In this document: piece after piece, positions 34,076-44,497 of the stretch | Position numbering within the stretch: the stretch's first letter is position 1 | Layout of the letters: each line of letters starts with the position of its first letter | Source of the DNA: QHXW01 sp963768075 | Lineage (GTDB): Bacteria > Acidobacteriota > Terriglobia > Bryobacterales > Bryobacteraceae | Direction of reading: 5' to 3' | Assembly (NCBI GenBank): GCA_963768075.1 | Contig: CAVYHD010000033.1 | Coordinates: 744,001-808,000 of the forward strand | Length of the DNA stretch: 64,000 bases | The notes under the pieces: model-generated | The model's input: only the letters and a program-made list of their open reading frames with translations | Databases searched by the model: none | What the model was told of the DNA's origin: nothing | Translations under genes and position numbers: made by a program

Positions 34076-34240
34076 ATGCGATCCATCCAGGTACTCGGAA
34101 AGAAGATAACGGGTTGGCAGGTCCTTCCGGCCGATGCGCCGGATTTCGAGGAGGCGGCGCTGCGCGCTTGCGAGCTGATCGCGGCCGGGGATCGCCGAAT
34201 CGGCAAGGTACCGGGTGCTGCGAGGCGGAGGGCGGGATAG
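34076..34240 (+). CDS. possible small gene or fragment upstream of trmO
   Basis: From ATG 34076 a 54-residue product reads MRSIQVLGKKITGWQVLPAD then DFEEAALRACELIAAGDRRI, with protein-like codon use. The same frame is open upstream (LATTKEHHESLRREFPNM), so this may be the 3' remnant of a longer gene whose start overlaps the S4 gene on the other strand. It ends 22 bases before trmO. I do not recognise the family and cannot exclude a non-coding coincidence. Confidence 0.35.
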   Translation: MRSIQVLGKKITGWQVLPADAPDFEEAALRACELIAAGDRRIGKVPGAARRRAG

Positions 34241-34262
34241 CGAAGAAACGGAGAGCCCACAA

Positions 34263-34718
34263 ATGTTTTCAACGCAGCCGATCGGTTACGCCAGGAGTCC
34301 TTACAAGAATACTCAGGAGATTCCGAAGGGATTAGGCGCGAAGCATGAGGCAGAAGGCGTCCTCGAGATCCAGGCCGAATTTGCGCTTGGTCTCACGGAT
34401 ATCGAGGGTTTTTCCCACCTGATCGTCATCTGGGAATTCGATCGATCCGAAGGATTCAGCCTTGTAGGAAAGCCGCCGAGCGACGATCGGCCGCACGGCG
34501 TGTTCGCGACGCGCTCACCGCGACGTCCCAATCCGATCGGGTTGACCGTGGTCGAGCTGCTGGGCCGGGATGGCACGGCACTCCGCGTTCGCGGAATCGA
34601 CATGCTCGACGGGACTCCGATTCTCGACATCAAACCCTATCTATCAAGCGTGCCTCCGGAAAGACTACGCCGCGGGTGGCTCGCGGAGGCCGAAGCGCGC
34701 GCCGGGGAGAAACCGTAG
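34263..34718 (+). CDS. trmO: tRNA (N6-threonylcarbamoyladenosine(37)-N6)-methyltransferase TrmO family
   Basis: This 151-residue protein of the TrmO/YaeB (UPF0066) family methylates the t6A base next to the anticodon of certain tRNAs in characterised members. It shows the family signature FATRSPRRPNPIGLTVVEL and the terminal DGTPILDIKPYLSSV, plus an early IGYARSPYKNTQEIPKG. ATG 34263 was chosen over an upstream in-frame start because the family begins with this short sequence. It stands alone, 22 bases after the small ORF fragment. Confidence 0.9.
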   Translation: MFSTQPIGYARSPYKNTQEIPKGLGAKHEAEGVLEIQAEFALGLTDIEGFSHLIVIWEFDRSEGFSLVGKPPSDDRPHGVFATRSPRRPNPIGLTVVELLGRDGTALRVRGIDMLDGTPILDIKPYLSSVPPERLRRGWLAEAEARAGEKP

Positions 34719-34864
34719 TGCGATCCGGCCCTTTAGGAACGAGCGGGCCAAAAGCTGGCGGAAAACCTATGGACGGTTAGACGACGTAGCGCCTACTTCC
34801 CGTTCCTGATCCGAGGCAAGTACCCCAGAACGCTGTTTCGAGGGATGAAAAGCCGCGCTTCAAC

Positions 34865-35671
34865 CTAGGCCAACTGCACGAGCGTAGCGTCTTCGATTTC
34901 GAGTGCGTGTTTAAGGCGCAGCAGTGTAGGCAACGTTGGGTTCTGCACTCGCGCGGGAAAACCATCGTGGGTCCGGCCCCGAAGCGTCCTGCCTGCCGCC
35001 TTCTTGCGCACGCCGCCCCACTGTTTGAAGAAGAATGGAACGTCGGCGGCTTTGCACTGTTCCCGAATGGAAAGAACCCACTCCTCTTTCATCGGCCGCG
35101 CCCCGGGTCCGCTTTCGCCTCCGACAATGACCCAAGAGATGCCATCCAGCGGGAGATTTCCGACGTCTTCCAGAAGCGGTTCCACGGAGAGGAAACGCAC
35201 AGCAGCAGGCGTTGCTTGGAGGTCGGCGATTCGTGGCAGACCGTACCCACGGTCCTCCACTGACACACCCCACCAAATATGAGCATCATTTGCGGCTGTC
35301 CGAAGCGGCCCGCAAAGCAGCTCCCGCAGGCGCTCGGAGCGCTTCGTGAGCACTTGGTAGGTGTGCCAGTTCGCAAGCCGCATCGTCGCTGCCACCTTCT
35401 CTATATGCGTAAGCGGCACGCCTTCGTGGAACAGATCGCTCATCGAGTTGACGAATATCATCCTCGGCTCGCTCCAGCGCAGGGGTTCACCAAGCTTCTT
35501 TGGAACGAGACGCAGATCGAAGCCTTGCTCGAAGGGATGTCCCTTCACTCCGCGGAAACGCTCGGCGAATCTTTCCGCGTAGCAATGCTTGCAACCAGGA
35601 CTGATCTTCGTGCAGCCGCGAACCGGGTTCCAGGTTGCGTCCGTCCACTCGATTTTTGACAGCAGCGACAT
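34865..35671 (-). CDS. three-Cys-motif protein (phage Gp37/Gp68, DUF5131 family)
   Basis: This 268-residue protein has an N-terminal cysteine cluster C20-x6-C27-x2-C30 in DATWNPVRGCTKISPGCKHC, followed by YAERFAERF. This is the hallmark of the Gp37/Gp68 family, whose fold and motif recall radical-SAM enzymes (relation inferred). Other conserved segments are RMIFVNSMSDLFHEGVP, YQVLTKRSERLRELL and WVIVGGESGPGARPMKEEW. It is translated just after the TcmP partner gene, with which it overlaps if an upstream ATG at 35686 is used. Biochemical function is unknown. Confidence 0.88.
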   Translation of the reverse strand: MSLLSKIEWTDATWNPVRGCTKISPGCKHCYAERFAERFRGVKGHPFEQGFDLRLVPKKLGEPLRWSEPRMIFVNSMSDLFHEGVPLTHIEKVAATMRLANWHTYQVLTKRSERLRELLCGPLRTAANDAHIWWGVSVEDRGYGLPRIADLQATPAAVRFLSVEPLLEDVGNLPLDGISWVIVGGESGPGARPMKEEWVLSIREQCKAADVPFFFKQWGGVRKKAAGRTLRGRTHDGFPARVQNPTLPTLLRLKHALEIEDATLVQLA

Positions 35672-35676
35672 CGGAC

Positions 35677-36528
35677 TCAATCCCAAAGGTTCTTTTGATC
35701 CGTGCTGTACGTGAGCACATCGTCCCAGAATTTGAAGGCCGTCTCACTCCGAGAGAATAGCGCAAGGTAGTAAAGTGGCAAGTTTCTCTCTGCGGACCGG
35801 ACCAGCTTCATGCGATCTAGCGGCTTCTTGAGGTAATCGAGGGATTCCATGCTCCTGCAGAACTCGCCCGCCAAAAACGGCCTGAACTCGCTCCTCCTGA
35901 AACCGACCGCCTTCCATCGTTCCCGCCATTCCCTATTGCCAAGGGCCTCGTCAATCTTCGTGGAATCGCCCTCAACGTAATGTTCATAGTTACGATTCGC
36001 ATCCATGCCGATGGCAAGCAGGACGACAAAATCCATGAAGACTGTGGAAAGCTTGCGCAAGGTCTCGAACTTGAGCCCGAAGTCGAACGGGTCCACGAGA
36101 CAAAGGCTTAGTACCTTGTTCGTGGATGACCCCTTCGGAATGTGTTTGTAAATCTTCTCGATTTCAGCGTCACAGTTGCCGAGGATGTACGCTACATTGG
36201 TTTGAGGCTCAATCCGCGTCACACGCGCCTTCAAGGCGTCTAAGAGATCTTCGCGTCCCTCGCAGAAGATGTATTTGTCAAAAGGGTGAGTAACCGTCAG
36301 CGCGATCATAGGAGACGCCTTCAGGAATTTGTTCGTTCCCTGGATGCGGCTGTACCCCGCCCCGGCATATAAATCAAGATAGACTCGCTGATCCCACTTG
36401 TTCTTCATGCCGGTCGAGAACAACTCGTCGTACAGGGCCAAAAGGCGATACTTCGTCTCTGCCCAGCCGCCGACTTCGGGACTCAGAAGGCCGTCATCGT
36501 CCACACGGAGACTCTCCGAACCTGCCAT
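35677..36528 (-). CDS. tcmP: three-Cys-motif partner protein TcmP
   Basis: This 283-residue TcmP-type protein is a known partner of Gp37/Gp68 proteins. The conserved stretch RVYLDLYAGAGYSRIQG resembles a SAM-methyltransferase motif I, and LSLCLVDPFDFGLKFETLRK resembles the D-P-[FPL] motif IV of amino-methyltransferases, so a Rossmann-type methyltransferase is a fair guess (inference). Start ATG 36528 is preferred, because upstream residues are not family-like. The region has lower GC and looser codon use than its neighbours, suggesting horizontal transfer. It forms a two-gene unit with the downstream gene. Confidence 0.85.
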   Translation of the reverse strand: MAGSESLRVDDDGLLSPEVGGWAETKYRLLALYDELFSTGMKNKWDQRVYLDLYAGAGYSRIQGTNKFLKASPMIALTVTHPFDKYIFCEGREDLLDALKARVTRIEPQTNVAYILGNCDAEIEKIYKHIPKGSSTNKVLSLCLVDPFDFGLKFETLRKLSTVFMDFVVLLAIGMDANRNYEHYVEGDSTKIDEALGNREWRERWKAVGFRRSEFRPFLAGEFCRSMESLDYLKKPLDRMKLVRSAERNLPLYYLALFSRSETAFKFWDDVLTYSTDQKNLWD

Positions 36529-36723
36529 CACCTCATTTATAAAACATTTGCGCTCTGAAATGAATCGGTTACCTGACGTCCTTGTAATCGACAAACAGCC
36601 GACGGCCGGCACGAGAGCGAAGGACGGTGGGCTGCCGACCCCCGGCGCAGCTTGTTGGTATCGCCGAACCGGGCTCCTGCCGTGACGTAGTCTCAGACGG
36701 TCGTCGCCGGAACACCCTGCTCC

Positions 36724-39700
36724 TTACCACAATAGCTTCAACCCGAACTGAATCTGCCGCGAGGTGGTTGAGGTCGAGGTGATCACGCCGGCGGTCGGGG
36801 AGATGCCGGAGGTGGCTGATGTGTAGACCACCGGATTCGGTGTGTTGAAGTTCGCGTGGTTGGCGATGTTGAAGAACTCGGCGCGGAATTGCAGCTTCAC
36901 TTTTTCCGTGATGGCCGTGTTTTTTAGCGCGGAGAAGTCGATGGTCGCCGTACCGGGACCGATGAGCGTATCGCGCCCCACGTTTCCATAAGTGCCGGTG
37001 AAGGGTACCTCAAACGCGCTCGGATTGAAATACTCGTTCGGGCCGCCCAGAATTACCGGGCCTTGGAACGCGGGATTCCACGATGGGCGCACGGGGTCGC
37101 GCGTGTCGCCATTGTTGGACGGATTGAAGCCCAACTGCGGGGTGAACGGGAAGCCCGACTGCACCGTGGCGATGCTGCTGATCGACCAGCCGCTGGCCAG
37201 CTTATCCTGCCAGCCGCTCACGTCGCGGAGAAATGTGCGGCCGCGGCCAAAGGGCAGCTCGTACGTTCCGTTGATGATGCCCGAGTTGCGGACGTTGAAA
37301 GTGGAGAGTCCCCAGTCTACTTTGGGGTACGCGGGGTAACTGACGAAGCCCGGCGCGTTGGCGCCCACGCTGGTGTTTAGCGTCGCGCCATCATCCAGGC
37401 TCTTGGCGAAGGTGTAAACGCCGCGCAGTTGGATGCCGTGGCTGAAGCGGTGATTCACGTCGGCTTCGAGCGCGTTATAGTTGCTATCGCCGGTGGAGAA
37501 CCAGCTCACGGTGTTGGCGAGCAGCGGGTTGGCCAGCTTTGCGCCGGTGGGATAGTAGGCCGTTCCCGCGGCGAGACTCGCCGGGCAGGGGGCTGTGGGG
37601 CAAATGGTCGGTGTCGGCTCATTGGCATCCAGCGAGAGGATCTCGTGGTAGCCCTTCGACCCCACATACCCCACGGTGAGCGAGGTATTCGGCGCAATCT
37701 TCTGCTCAATCTTGAACGTGTACGACTGGATGGTGGCCGTGCGCAGATCGGGCTGCGCGCCGCCTGGAGAAATCAGACCGCCCGTGGGAAGCGGCGCACC
37801 GGGAACCAGGTCGATGCTTCCAATCGGCACCTTCTTCAGCGACAGAGTCGTGTTGAAGGGCGCGTCTTGATCCAGGCGGTAGCTCAGGTCATCCAGCAGA
37901 TTGTGATAGATCCCGTATCCGGCATGAATCACGGTGGTGCCCTTGCCGAATGGATCCCACGCGATTCCCACTCGAGGCTCCGGCAGAAACATCGCGTTGT
38001 TCGTGGTCAATGCGGAATTTCCCACGTTCGGCTGAGTCTCGATCACACCGTTAGAGTTGTACAGGTAGTTTGAGGCCCGTCCGTGCACTTCGTTCCATCC
38101 GTTGGTAGATTCGAAGCGGAAGCCGGCGGTCAATTCCAGCCGGGGCGATAGCTTGATCGTGTCCTGCACAAATGCCGCCGATTCGAGCGACCTCCAGCCG
38201 AGCAGCGTCGGACTGGGAACAGCGGTGAATGTGTTTACGGTTCCGGCGAGGAAGCTCGACAGACTGCTGAACGATGCCTGCCCGTTCTGCGCCTGGGCCA
38301 TGTTGTCGTTAGCCTGAACGCGCTGGACCCAAACACCAACCTGCAACTGGTGGATACCGCGGGTGATGCTGATATGGTCCTCGGCTGTAAACAGATTGCG
38401 GGCGGCGACGAGGTTGCTGCCGGCATTCGTGCCCGCCTGCGTGATTTGCGCAGCGCCGTTGGAGGCGGTGCCGCCGCCAATGATCAGGGTGCCAATGGGT
38501 TTGCCCTGTACCCATCCCGGGACATCTACCAGCGAATCTCCGTTGAAAAGGTAGGATGCCCGCGAGAAGCCGAATCGCGCCGTGTTGAGAAGGGTGGGTG
38601 AGAACACGTGTGTTTCTTCCACGCTCGCTACCTGCTCGCGCAGGCTTTCGACGTCGAGGCTTAGCGGATTGGCGGTGGGGGTGTTGTCCGCGCTGTCATC
38701 GATGGTGTAAACGCCAAAGAGCGTGTCATTCGCGGAAAACGTGTGGTCGATGCGCGCGGTGCCGAAATCTTCCCGGATGGTCTGCAAAGGATGGCTAAAG
38801 GCTTCTCCAATGCCCGCGCCTAGCGATGGCCCGTTTTGCACCGGCCACAAAGACAGGAGCGGTTCGACGGCGGGCGCGACGCCTACGTAAGCCAACTTCC
38901 CGCTGGCGCTGGGCAAATAACCGTTGCGCGCGCTGTTATCGGGGACGAGGGTGACGTCGCTCAGACCGAGATGCTGGTCAAATCCTTCGAAGTTGCCGAA
39001 AATAAAGGTTTTGTCCTTCTGGATCGGTCCCCCCAACGCAGCTCCGTATTCGTTTCGCTGGAATTGCGGGATGTTTCCCTGGTCAAAGAAATTGCGGGCA
39101 TCCAGATCGCTATTGCGCAGAAATTCGTAGACGCTGCCGTGCAGTTGATTGGTGCCGGACGCGGTTACGATATCGACCTGCGCGCCGGGACGTTTTCCAT
39201 ACTCCGCGCCATAGGCATCGGTGACGACGTTGAATTCGCGGACGGCGTCAACGCCCAAAAGCTGGCCGCTCGCACCACCCGGCGTGAGATTGATCTCGGA
39301 AGCGCTGGTGTATTCTATCCCATTGAGCAGAAAGAGGTTTTCCTGCGGCCGGTGACCCGAAACAGCGAACATGTTGCCAACGGCGGAGTTTGATACACCG
39401 ACGCCCCCGGACCGCTCGGAGGTGTAGTTGACGATGCCCGGATTCAGGTTGACGAGCTCGTCGTAGCTTCGGCCGTTCAGCGGCAAGTCCTTCACCTGGC
39501 GTTCGCCAACCAGACCGGAAGTGTCTTTGGTTGATGGGTTTACAACAGGCGGAGCCTCTTCGACTTCAACCACCTGGCGCAACTCACCCACAGGGAGCGT
39601 GAGATTGACCTCGGCGTGCTGCCCGACCACCAGCGCTATCCCCTTCTTTAATTGGGAGTTAAAGCCAGTTTTTTCGGCTGAGACCTCATACGGGCCGATG

Positions 39701-39906
39701 ACCAGCGAAACGGCGGCGTAACGCCCGGCATCGTCGGTCACGAGGGTGCGGACAGCACCGGTTTCGGTGTTCTTGATTCTGACGGTCGCTTCGGGGAGTC
39801 CAGCGCCGGTAGCGTCCAAAACAGCGCCGGAAATCGAGGCATCCACCTGCCCCCAGGCGATAGAGGCCAAACCGAAGGTGGCGGTCAGGAATAATGTGCG
39901 AATCAT
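36724..39906 (-). CDS. TonB-dependent outer-membrane receptor, Oar-like, with carboxypeptidase-regulatory-like domain
   Basis: This 1060-residue outer-membrane protein has a signal peptide (MIRTLFLTATFGLASIAWG), a carboxypeptidase-regulatory-like beta-sandwich in residues 22-110 (ISGAVLDATGAGLPEATVRI), a plug domain with VKDLPLNGRSYDELVNLNPG and FLLNGIEYTSAS, then a long beta-barrel ending FGLKLLW with a terminal aromatic. These are the features of the large Oar-type receptors that are expanded in Acidobacteria, taking up large substrates such as oligosaccharides or peptides. It follows the RND membrane-fusion gene by 51 bases. Substrate unknown. Confidence 0.9.
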   Translation of the reverse strand: MIRTLFLTATFGLASIAWGQVDASISGAVLDATGAGLPEATVRIKNTETGAVRTLVTDDAGRYAAVSLVIGPYEVSAEKTGFNSQLKKGIALVVGQHAEVNLTLPVGELRQVVEVEEAPPVVNPSTKDTSGLVGERQVKDLPLNGRSYDELVNLNPGIVNYTSERSGGVGVSNSAVGNMFAVSGHRPQENLFLLNGIEYTSASEINLTPGGASGQLLGVDAVREFNVVTDAYGAEYGKRPGAQVDIVTASGTNQLHGSVYEFLRNSDLDARNFFDQGNIPQFQRNEYGAALGGPIQKDKTFIFGNFEGFDQHLGLSDVTLVPDNSARNGYLPSASGKLAYVGVAPAVEPLLSLWPVQNGPSLGAGIGEAFSHPLQTIREDFGTARIDHTFSANDTLFGVYTIDDSADNTPTANPLSLDVESLREQVASVEETHVFSPTLLNTARFGFSRASYLFNGDSLVDVPGWVQGKPIGTLIIGGGTASNGAAQITQAGTNAGSNLVAARNLFTAEDHISITRGIHQLQVGVWVQRVQANDNMAQAQNGQASFSSLSSFLAGTVNTFTAVPSPTLLGWRSLESAAFVQDTIKLSPRLELTAGFRFESTNGWNEVHGRASNYLYNSNGVIETQPNVGNSALTTNNAMFLPEPRVGIAWDPFGKGTTVIHAGYGIYHNLLDDLSYRLDQDAPFNTTLSLKKVPIGSIDLVPGAPLPTGGLISPGGAQPDLRTATIQSYTFKIEQKIAPNTSLTVGYVGSKGYHEILSLDANEPTPTICPTAPCPASLAAGTAYYPTGAKLANPLLANTVSWFSTGDSNYNALEADVNHRFSHGIQLRGVYTFAKSLDDGATLNTSVGANAPGFVSYPAYPKVDWGLSTFNVRNSGIINGTYELPFGRGRTFLRDVSGWQDKLASGWSISSIATVQSGFPFTPQLGFNPSNNGDTRDPVRPSWNPAFQGPVILGGPNEYFNPSAFEVPFTGTYGNVGRDTLIGPGTATIDFSALKNTAITEKVKLQFRAEFFNIANHANFNTPNPVVYTSATSGISPTAGVITSTSTTSRQIQFGLKLLW

Positions 39907-39957
39907 AGCAATGTCTATAGAGATTACTATAATTGCCGGGGGGGTGCAACTTTTCTG

Positions 39958-41242
39958 TTATTGAGCCGGGGTTCGGACTTCGACTCGGGCGTTATCGCGG
40001 ACCTGATCGGTGGGATTGAGGACGACCAATTCTCCGGCGGCGACGCCCGAATCGATGTCCAGATCGGCGCCGAAATCGTGCGCGATGTGGATACGGCGCA
40101 TGTGGATTATATGATCCGGAGCGACAACGGCGACTCGCGGGCCTTCGCGGCCGAGCAGCAGGGCATCACCAGGCACGAGCAATCCGCTTTTATCTCCCGG
40201 GAACGAAAACTCCACTTGCGAGTACATACCGGGGAGCAAAGAAGCGCGAGGGTTGGGAGTTTCGAGAATGGCCAGCATGGTGCGGGCGTTGGCATCTACG
40301 GAGCGCGCGGTTCGCTTCACGAAGGCTGAAAATATCTGGCCGGGCAGCTCCTGCACGCGGAGCTCGGCGCGCAAACCATCATGGACCAGAGGCGCATAGG
40401 CCTGCGGCACATTGACGAAAATGCGCATGGTCTCGACCTGCGCGATGCGGAACATTTCCCGCGTGGGACCACCGTTGCCGGAATTGATGAGTGTTCCGGG
40501 ATCCATGCTCATGTTCCGGCTGATGACGACGCCATCGAAGGGCGCGACGACGCGGGCGAACGCTTTCAGATCCTCCAGGCGGCGAACATTGGCGGCGGTG
40601 GCATCGACCAATTTGTGCGTGGCTTCCACGGTGGCGACGGCGGCATCGACGTCGGCTTTGCGGGCTTCGAAGGCCGACTGCTTCTCATCAGCATCCTGGC
40701 GCGAGTAGACGCCTCGATCGGCCAGGCGTTTCCAGCGGCCCCAAGTAACCTGCGCGAGGTTGAGGTTGGCGCGCGCCTGGGCCAGATTCGCTTGGATTTG
40801 CACGAACGACGCCTGCGATTGAGCGAGGCTCGCCTGCGCCTGGCTCAACTGCTGGTCGAGTTCGGGGGTTTCGAGTTCCGCCAGAAGCTGGCCGGTGTGG
40901 ACGTGGTCGCCGATATCGACCAGACGCGTGCGCATGTAGCCATCGGCGCGGGCGAAGATGGGGGACTCGACATTGGCTTCTAAATCGCCGGGCAGTTCCA
41001 GCTCGGTTTTGGCCGGGGACTGGCGCACGGGCGCGACATGGACCACAGGCAAGTTGTCTTCCACCGCTTCGGAAGCTGCCGCCAGCGCCTTCTCGCGCGC
41101 GAGGCGGGGGCGCAATCCGAGTCCGATAGCCACAACGACGACGACCGCGAGAACCAGAAAAACGCCGAGAAGCGCGCGACGGCTGGCGTGCCGCGGCGGC
41201 GGTCTGTTTCCTCTCCGAGACGATAGGTTCGCTGATGGCCAA
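39958..41242 (-). CDS. RND efflux membrane-fusion protein (HlyD/AcrA type), frameshifted near the N-terminus
   Basis: This periplasmic adaptor of the RND pump upstream shows a lipoyl-like half (ANVESPIFARADGYMRTRLV and VDIGDHVHTGQLLAELETPE), a coiled-coil hairpin rich in Gln/Ala (SQAQASLAQSQASFVQIQAN) and beta-barrel sections. TTG 41242 directly follows the pump stop and has GGAGAT ahead. It gives AISEPIVSERKQTAAAARQP, but the membrane anchor LLGVFLVLAVVVVVAIGLGL is in another frame; the break is between about 41172 and 41185. The interval is one base over a multiple of three, fitting one extra base. Without repair the only in-frame start (GTG 41133) would lose the anchor. Confidence 0.85.
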
Positions 41243-44200
41243 TCAATCTCCTAAGACTTCCGCGTCGACTTCCAGTTCATCGAAGCCCTGAGGCGGTTTG
41301 CGCCGTAGCACGCTATAAACCACAGGGACGAAAAACAGCGTCGCAAACGTGGCCATGAGCAAACCACCGATGACGGCGCGTCCAAGGGGCGCATTCTGCT
41401 CGCCGCCTTCACCCATTCCGAGCGCCATCGGCACCATGCCCACGATCATGGCAAGAGCGGTCATGATCACGGGACGGAGGCGGGTGAAACCCGCTTCCAG
41501 AGCGGCTGTGCGAGCGTCTTCGCCGGCGCGGCGCAGATCGTTGGCGAAGTTCACCAACAGGATGCTGTTGGCGGTGGCCACCCCAATGCTCATGATAGCG
41601 CCCATCAAGGACGGGACGCTCACGGTGGTCTGAGTCAAGAAGAGCATCAGCAGGATACCGGAGAGCGCGCCGGGAAGAGCCATCAGAATAATGAACGGGT
41701 CGAGCCACGACTGGAAGTTCACGACCATTACGAAGTAGACGAGAAGGATGGCGAAGAGCAACCCGACGCTCATGCCGACGAAGGAGGTTCGCATGGTTTC
41801 GACCTGGCCACGGGTCGAGAAAAAGCTGCCGCGGGGGAGCTTGGGGCGGAGCTCGTTGAGAACGCGATCGACCTCGACAGCCACGCTCCCGAGGTCGCGG
41901 TCCTGCACGCCGGCGTAGACGTCATAGACCGGCTGCACGTTGTAGTGATTGACTACGGAGGGCGTGGTTCCGCGATCGAGCTGGGCCAGATTGCTCAAAA
42001 GCTGTGTCGAGCGGTTGCCGGCGGTGTGCACGGGAGTGGAGAGCAGCGCTTCGGTGGAATCGACACGATACTGCGGCGTCTGGACGGCGACGGGGTAATC
42101 GATCTGGTTAGCGGGATTGATCCAGTAGTTCGGAGAGACTTGCAGACTGGAGCTGAGCGAGACGAGAAGACTGTCGGCGACGCCGCGCTGCGTGAGACCC
42201 AGTTGCTCCGCGCGCGTCCGATCGACGTTGAGCCGCAATTCGGGGACGTTGAGAACCTGGTGCACGTGGACGTCCACGGCACCCGGAATGAGCGCCAGAC
42301 GCCGCTCCACCTGTTTCGCGATCAGGTAATTGGCCGGCGCGTTGGTAAGAGGCCCGGCCACCTGGACATCGATGGGCGCGGGGAGGCCGAAGTTCAGCGT
42401 TTGGCCAACGATGTCGGCTGGCTGAAAGAAGATTGTTAGATCGGGATATTCGGCGTGCAGACGACGGCGCAGAGTGCGGATATAACCTTCGGTCGGGCCG
42501 TGTTCTCCGGGCTTCAACGAGACCAGAATTTCGCCATCGAAATCGCCAATGATGCCGGCGTCGCTAAACGCGACATTGAAGCCGCTATAGGGAAGGCCGA
42601 TGTCATCGAGGATGTCAGTCAACTCGTCCGCGGGAATCACACGGCGGATGGTTTTCTCCACACGCGCGTAAATTTGTTCTGTCTCTTCGACGCGCGTGCC
42701 GGCGGGCGCGCGCACGTGCAACCGGATCTGGCCGGCATCCACCTGCGGGAAGAAGTCCCTGCCGATGAACGGATAAAGCGACGCACACGCGAGAGTGATC
42801 AGGAAAAAACAGAACGCGACCAGCTTGCGATGACGCAGCGCCGTGGCCAACAAACGCTTGTACCCATCGCGCATGCGCTCGAAGCGGCGATTGAAGGCGT
42901 GGTGTACGTCCCAGAAAATGCCTCCGCCGTGCTGCTCACCCTCGGAGACGCGGTAACGGTCCACCTCGCCACGGACGAGGTACTTCACCATGGTAGGCAC
43001 GAGCGTTCGCGAAAGGATGTAGGAGGCCATCATGGCCAGGGCGACGGCCAGCGCAAGGGGTGTGAACAGATATTTCGCCGCGCCGGTAAGGAAAACGACG
43101 GGCACGAAAACGATGCAGATACAGAGCGTGGAAACGAACGCGGGGACGGCGATTTGCTGTGCACCGTCGAGAATGGCGCGGACGATGGGTTTTCCCTGCC
43201 CGAGGTTGCGGTGAATATTTTCGATTTCGACGGTGGCGTCGTCAACCAGGATGCCGACGGCGAGCGCGAGGCCACCGAGGGTCATGACGTTGATGGTTTC
43301 ATTCATCAAATGCAGGATGGCGAGCGAAGTCAGGATAGAGAGCGGGATGGAGATACAAACGATGAGCGTGCTGCGCCAGCTACCCAGGAAAAGCAAAATC
43401 ATAAGGGCGGTGAGAAGGGCGGCGATAATGGCTTCTTTGACAACGCCGTTGATGGCGGCGCGGACAAAAATAGATTGGTCGAATAACAGGGTCACGCGCA
43501 ACTCCGGCGGCATGGTGGATCGGATGCGCGGCAGGATTTCCTTGAGACGCCGCACGATTTCGAGCGTGGAGGAGCCGCCGCTCTTCAATACAGTGAGCAA
43601 AGCGCCGCGCGCTCCATTGTGCCTTACGATGTTGGTCTGCACAGCATAACCGTCACGCACGTGGGCCACGTCGCGGATATAGACGGTAGAGCCGTTGGTC
43701 TGCTTTACGGGCAGATTGTTGAATGCCTCGACGACATCCGGGCTGCCGTTCAAGCGAACGTTGTACTCGCGGGTGCCGATCTTGGCGGTGCCGGAGGGGA
43801 GGATGATATTCTGCGCGTCGATGGCGGAGGCGATATCCGACGCCGAGAGCCCCTGCGCGTAGAGCGCCCGCGGATCGATATCCACCATGATTTGGCGCGG
43901 GCGCCCGCCGAACGGCAGCGGAAAGCTCGCGCCCTGCACGTTAGCCATTTGCGTCCGAATGTAGTTGTAGCCGTAATCGTAGATAGCCTGCTCACTCATG
44001 GTGTCGCTTGAGAGGCTCAGTTGCAGGATCGGCACACTGGAGGCGTTGTAACGGAGAATGGAGGGCGGAAAAATACCCTGGGGCAGCGAATGCAAAACCG
44101 ACTGCGAACCGGCGGCGAGCTGCGCGACGGCGGCCTCGATTTTGGCGTTGGGGTGGAAAAAGATTTTGATAATGGAGAGTCCGGGCAGCGACTGCGATTC

Positions 44201-44442
44201 CATGTGCTCGATGTCATTCACCGAGGTAGTGAAGCTGCGTTCGCACCGGATGGTGATGACTTCGGCAACCTCTTCGGCGAGAGACCGGTGTAACTCCAGA
44301 TCACACTGGCCACCGGAATATCGATGTCGGGAAAGATGTCGGTGGGCATGCGCAGGACGGCCAGCGCACCCAAGATGACGATCATCATGGACATCACGAC
44401 GAAGGTGTAGGGACGTTTTAGGGCGAGCCTTACGATCCACAT
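41243..44442 (-). CDS. RND-family efflux pump, frameshifted near the N-terminus
   Basis: This is an inner-membrane proton-driven pump of the AcrB/HAE1 type with about 1066 residues and twelve membrane segments. The N-terminal part MWIVRLALKRPYTFVVMSMM from ATG 44442 has the first helix, then a break at about 44279 shifts to the frame of AEEVAEVITIRCERSFTTSV; the interval is one base short of a multiple of three, so one missing base repairs it. In the second half, conserved blocks include LGGLALAVGILVDDATVEIE and VPVVFLTGAAKYLFTPLALA, and in the repeat FFPQVDAGQIRLHVRAPAGT. It is followed by its fusion protein but no outer-membrane factor. Confidence 0.88.
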
Positions 44443-44497
44443 AGGGCGGCGATTCTTCTCTTACATGCTAACGCAATGGTAAGTGTGGAATATGTAA

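Noticed and set aside
42455..43486. 343-codon plus-strand frame
   Set aside because: Antisense to the RND pump, with no ribosome-binding site and shadow-type composition.
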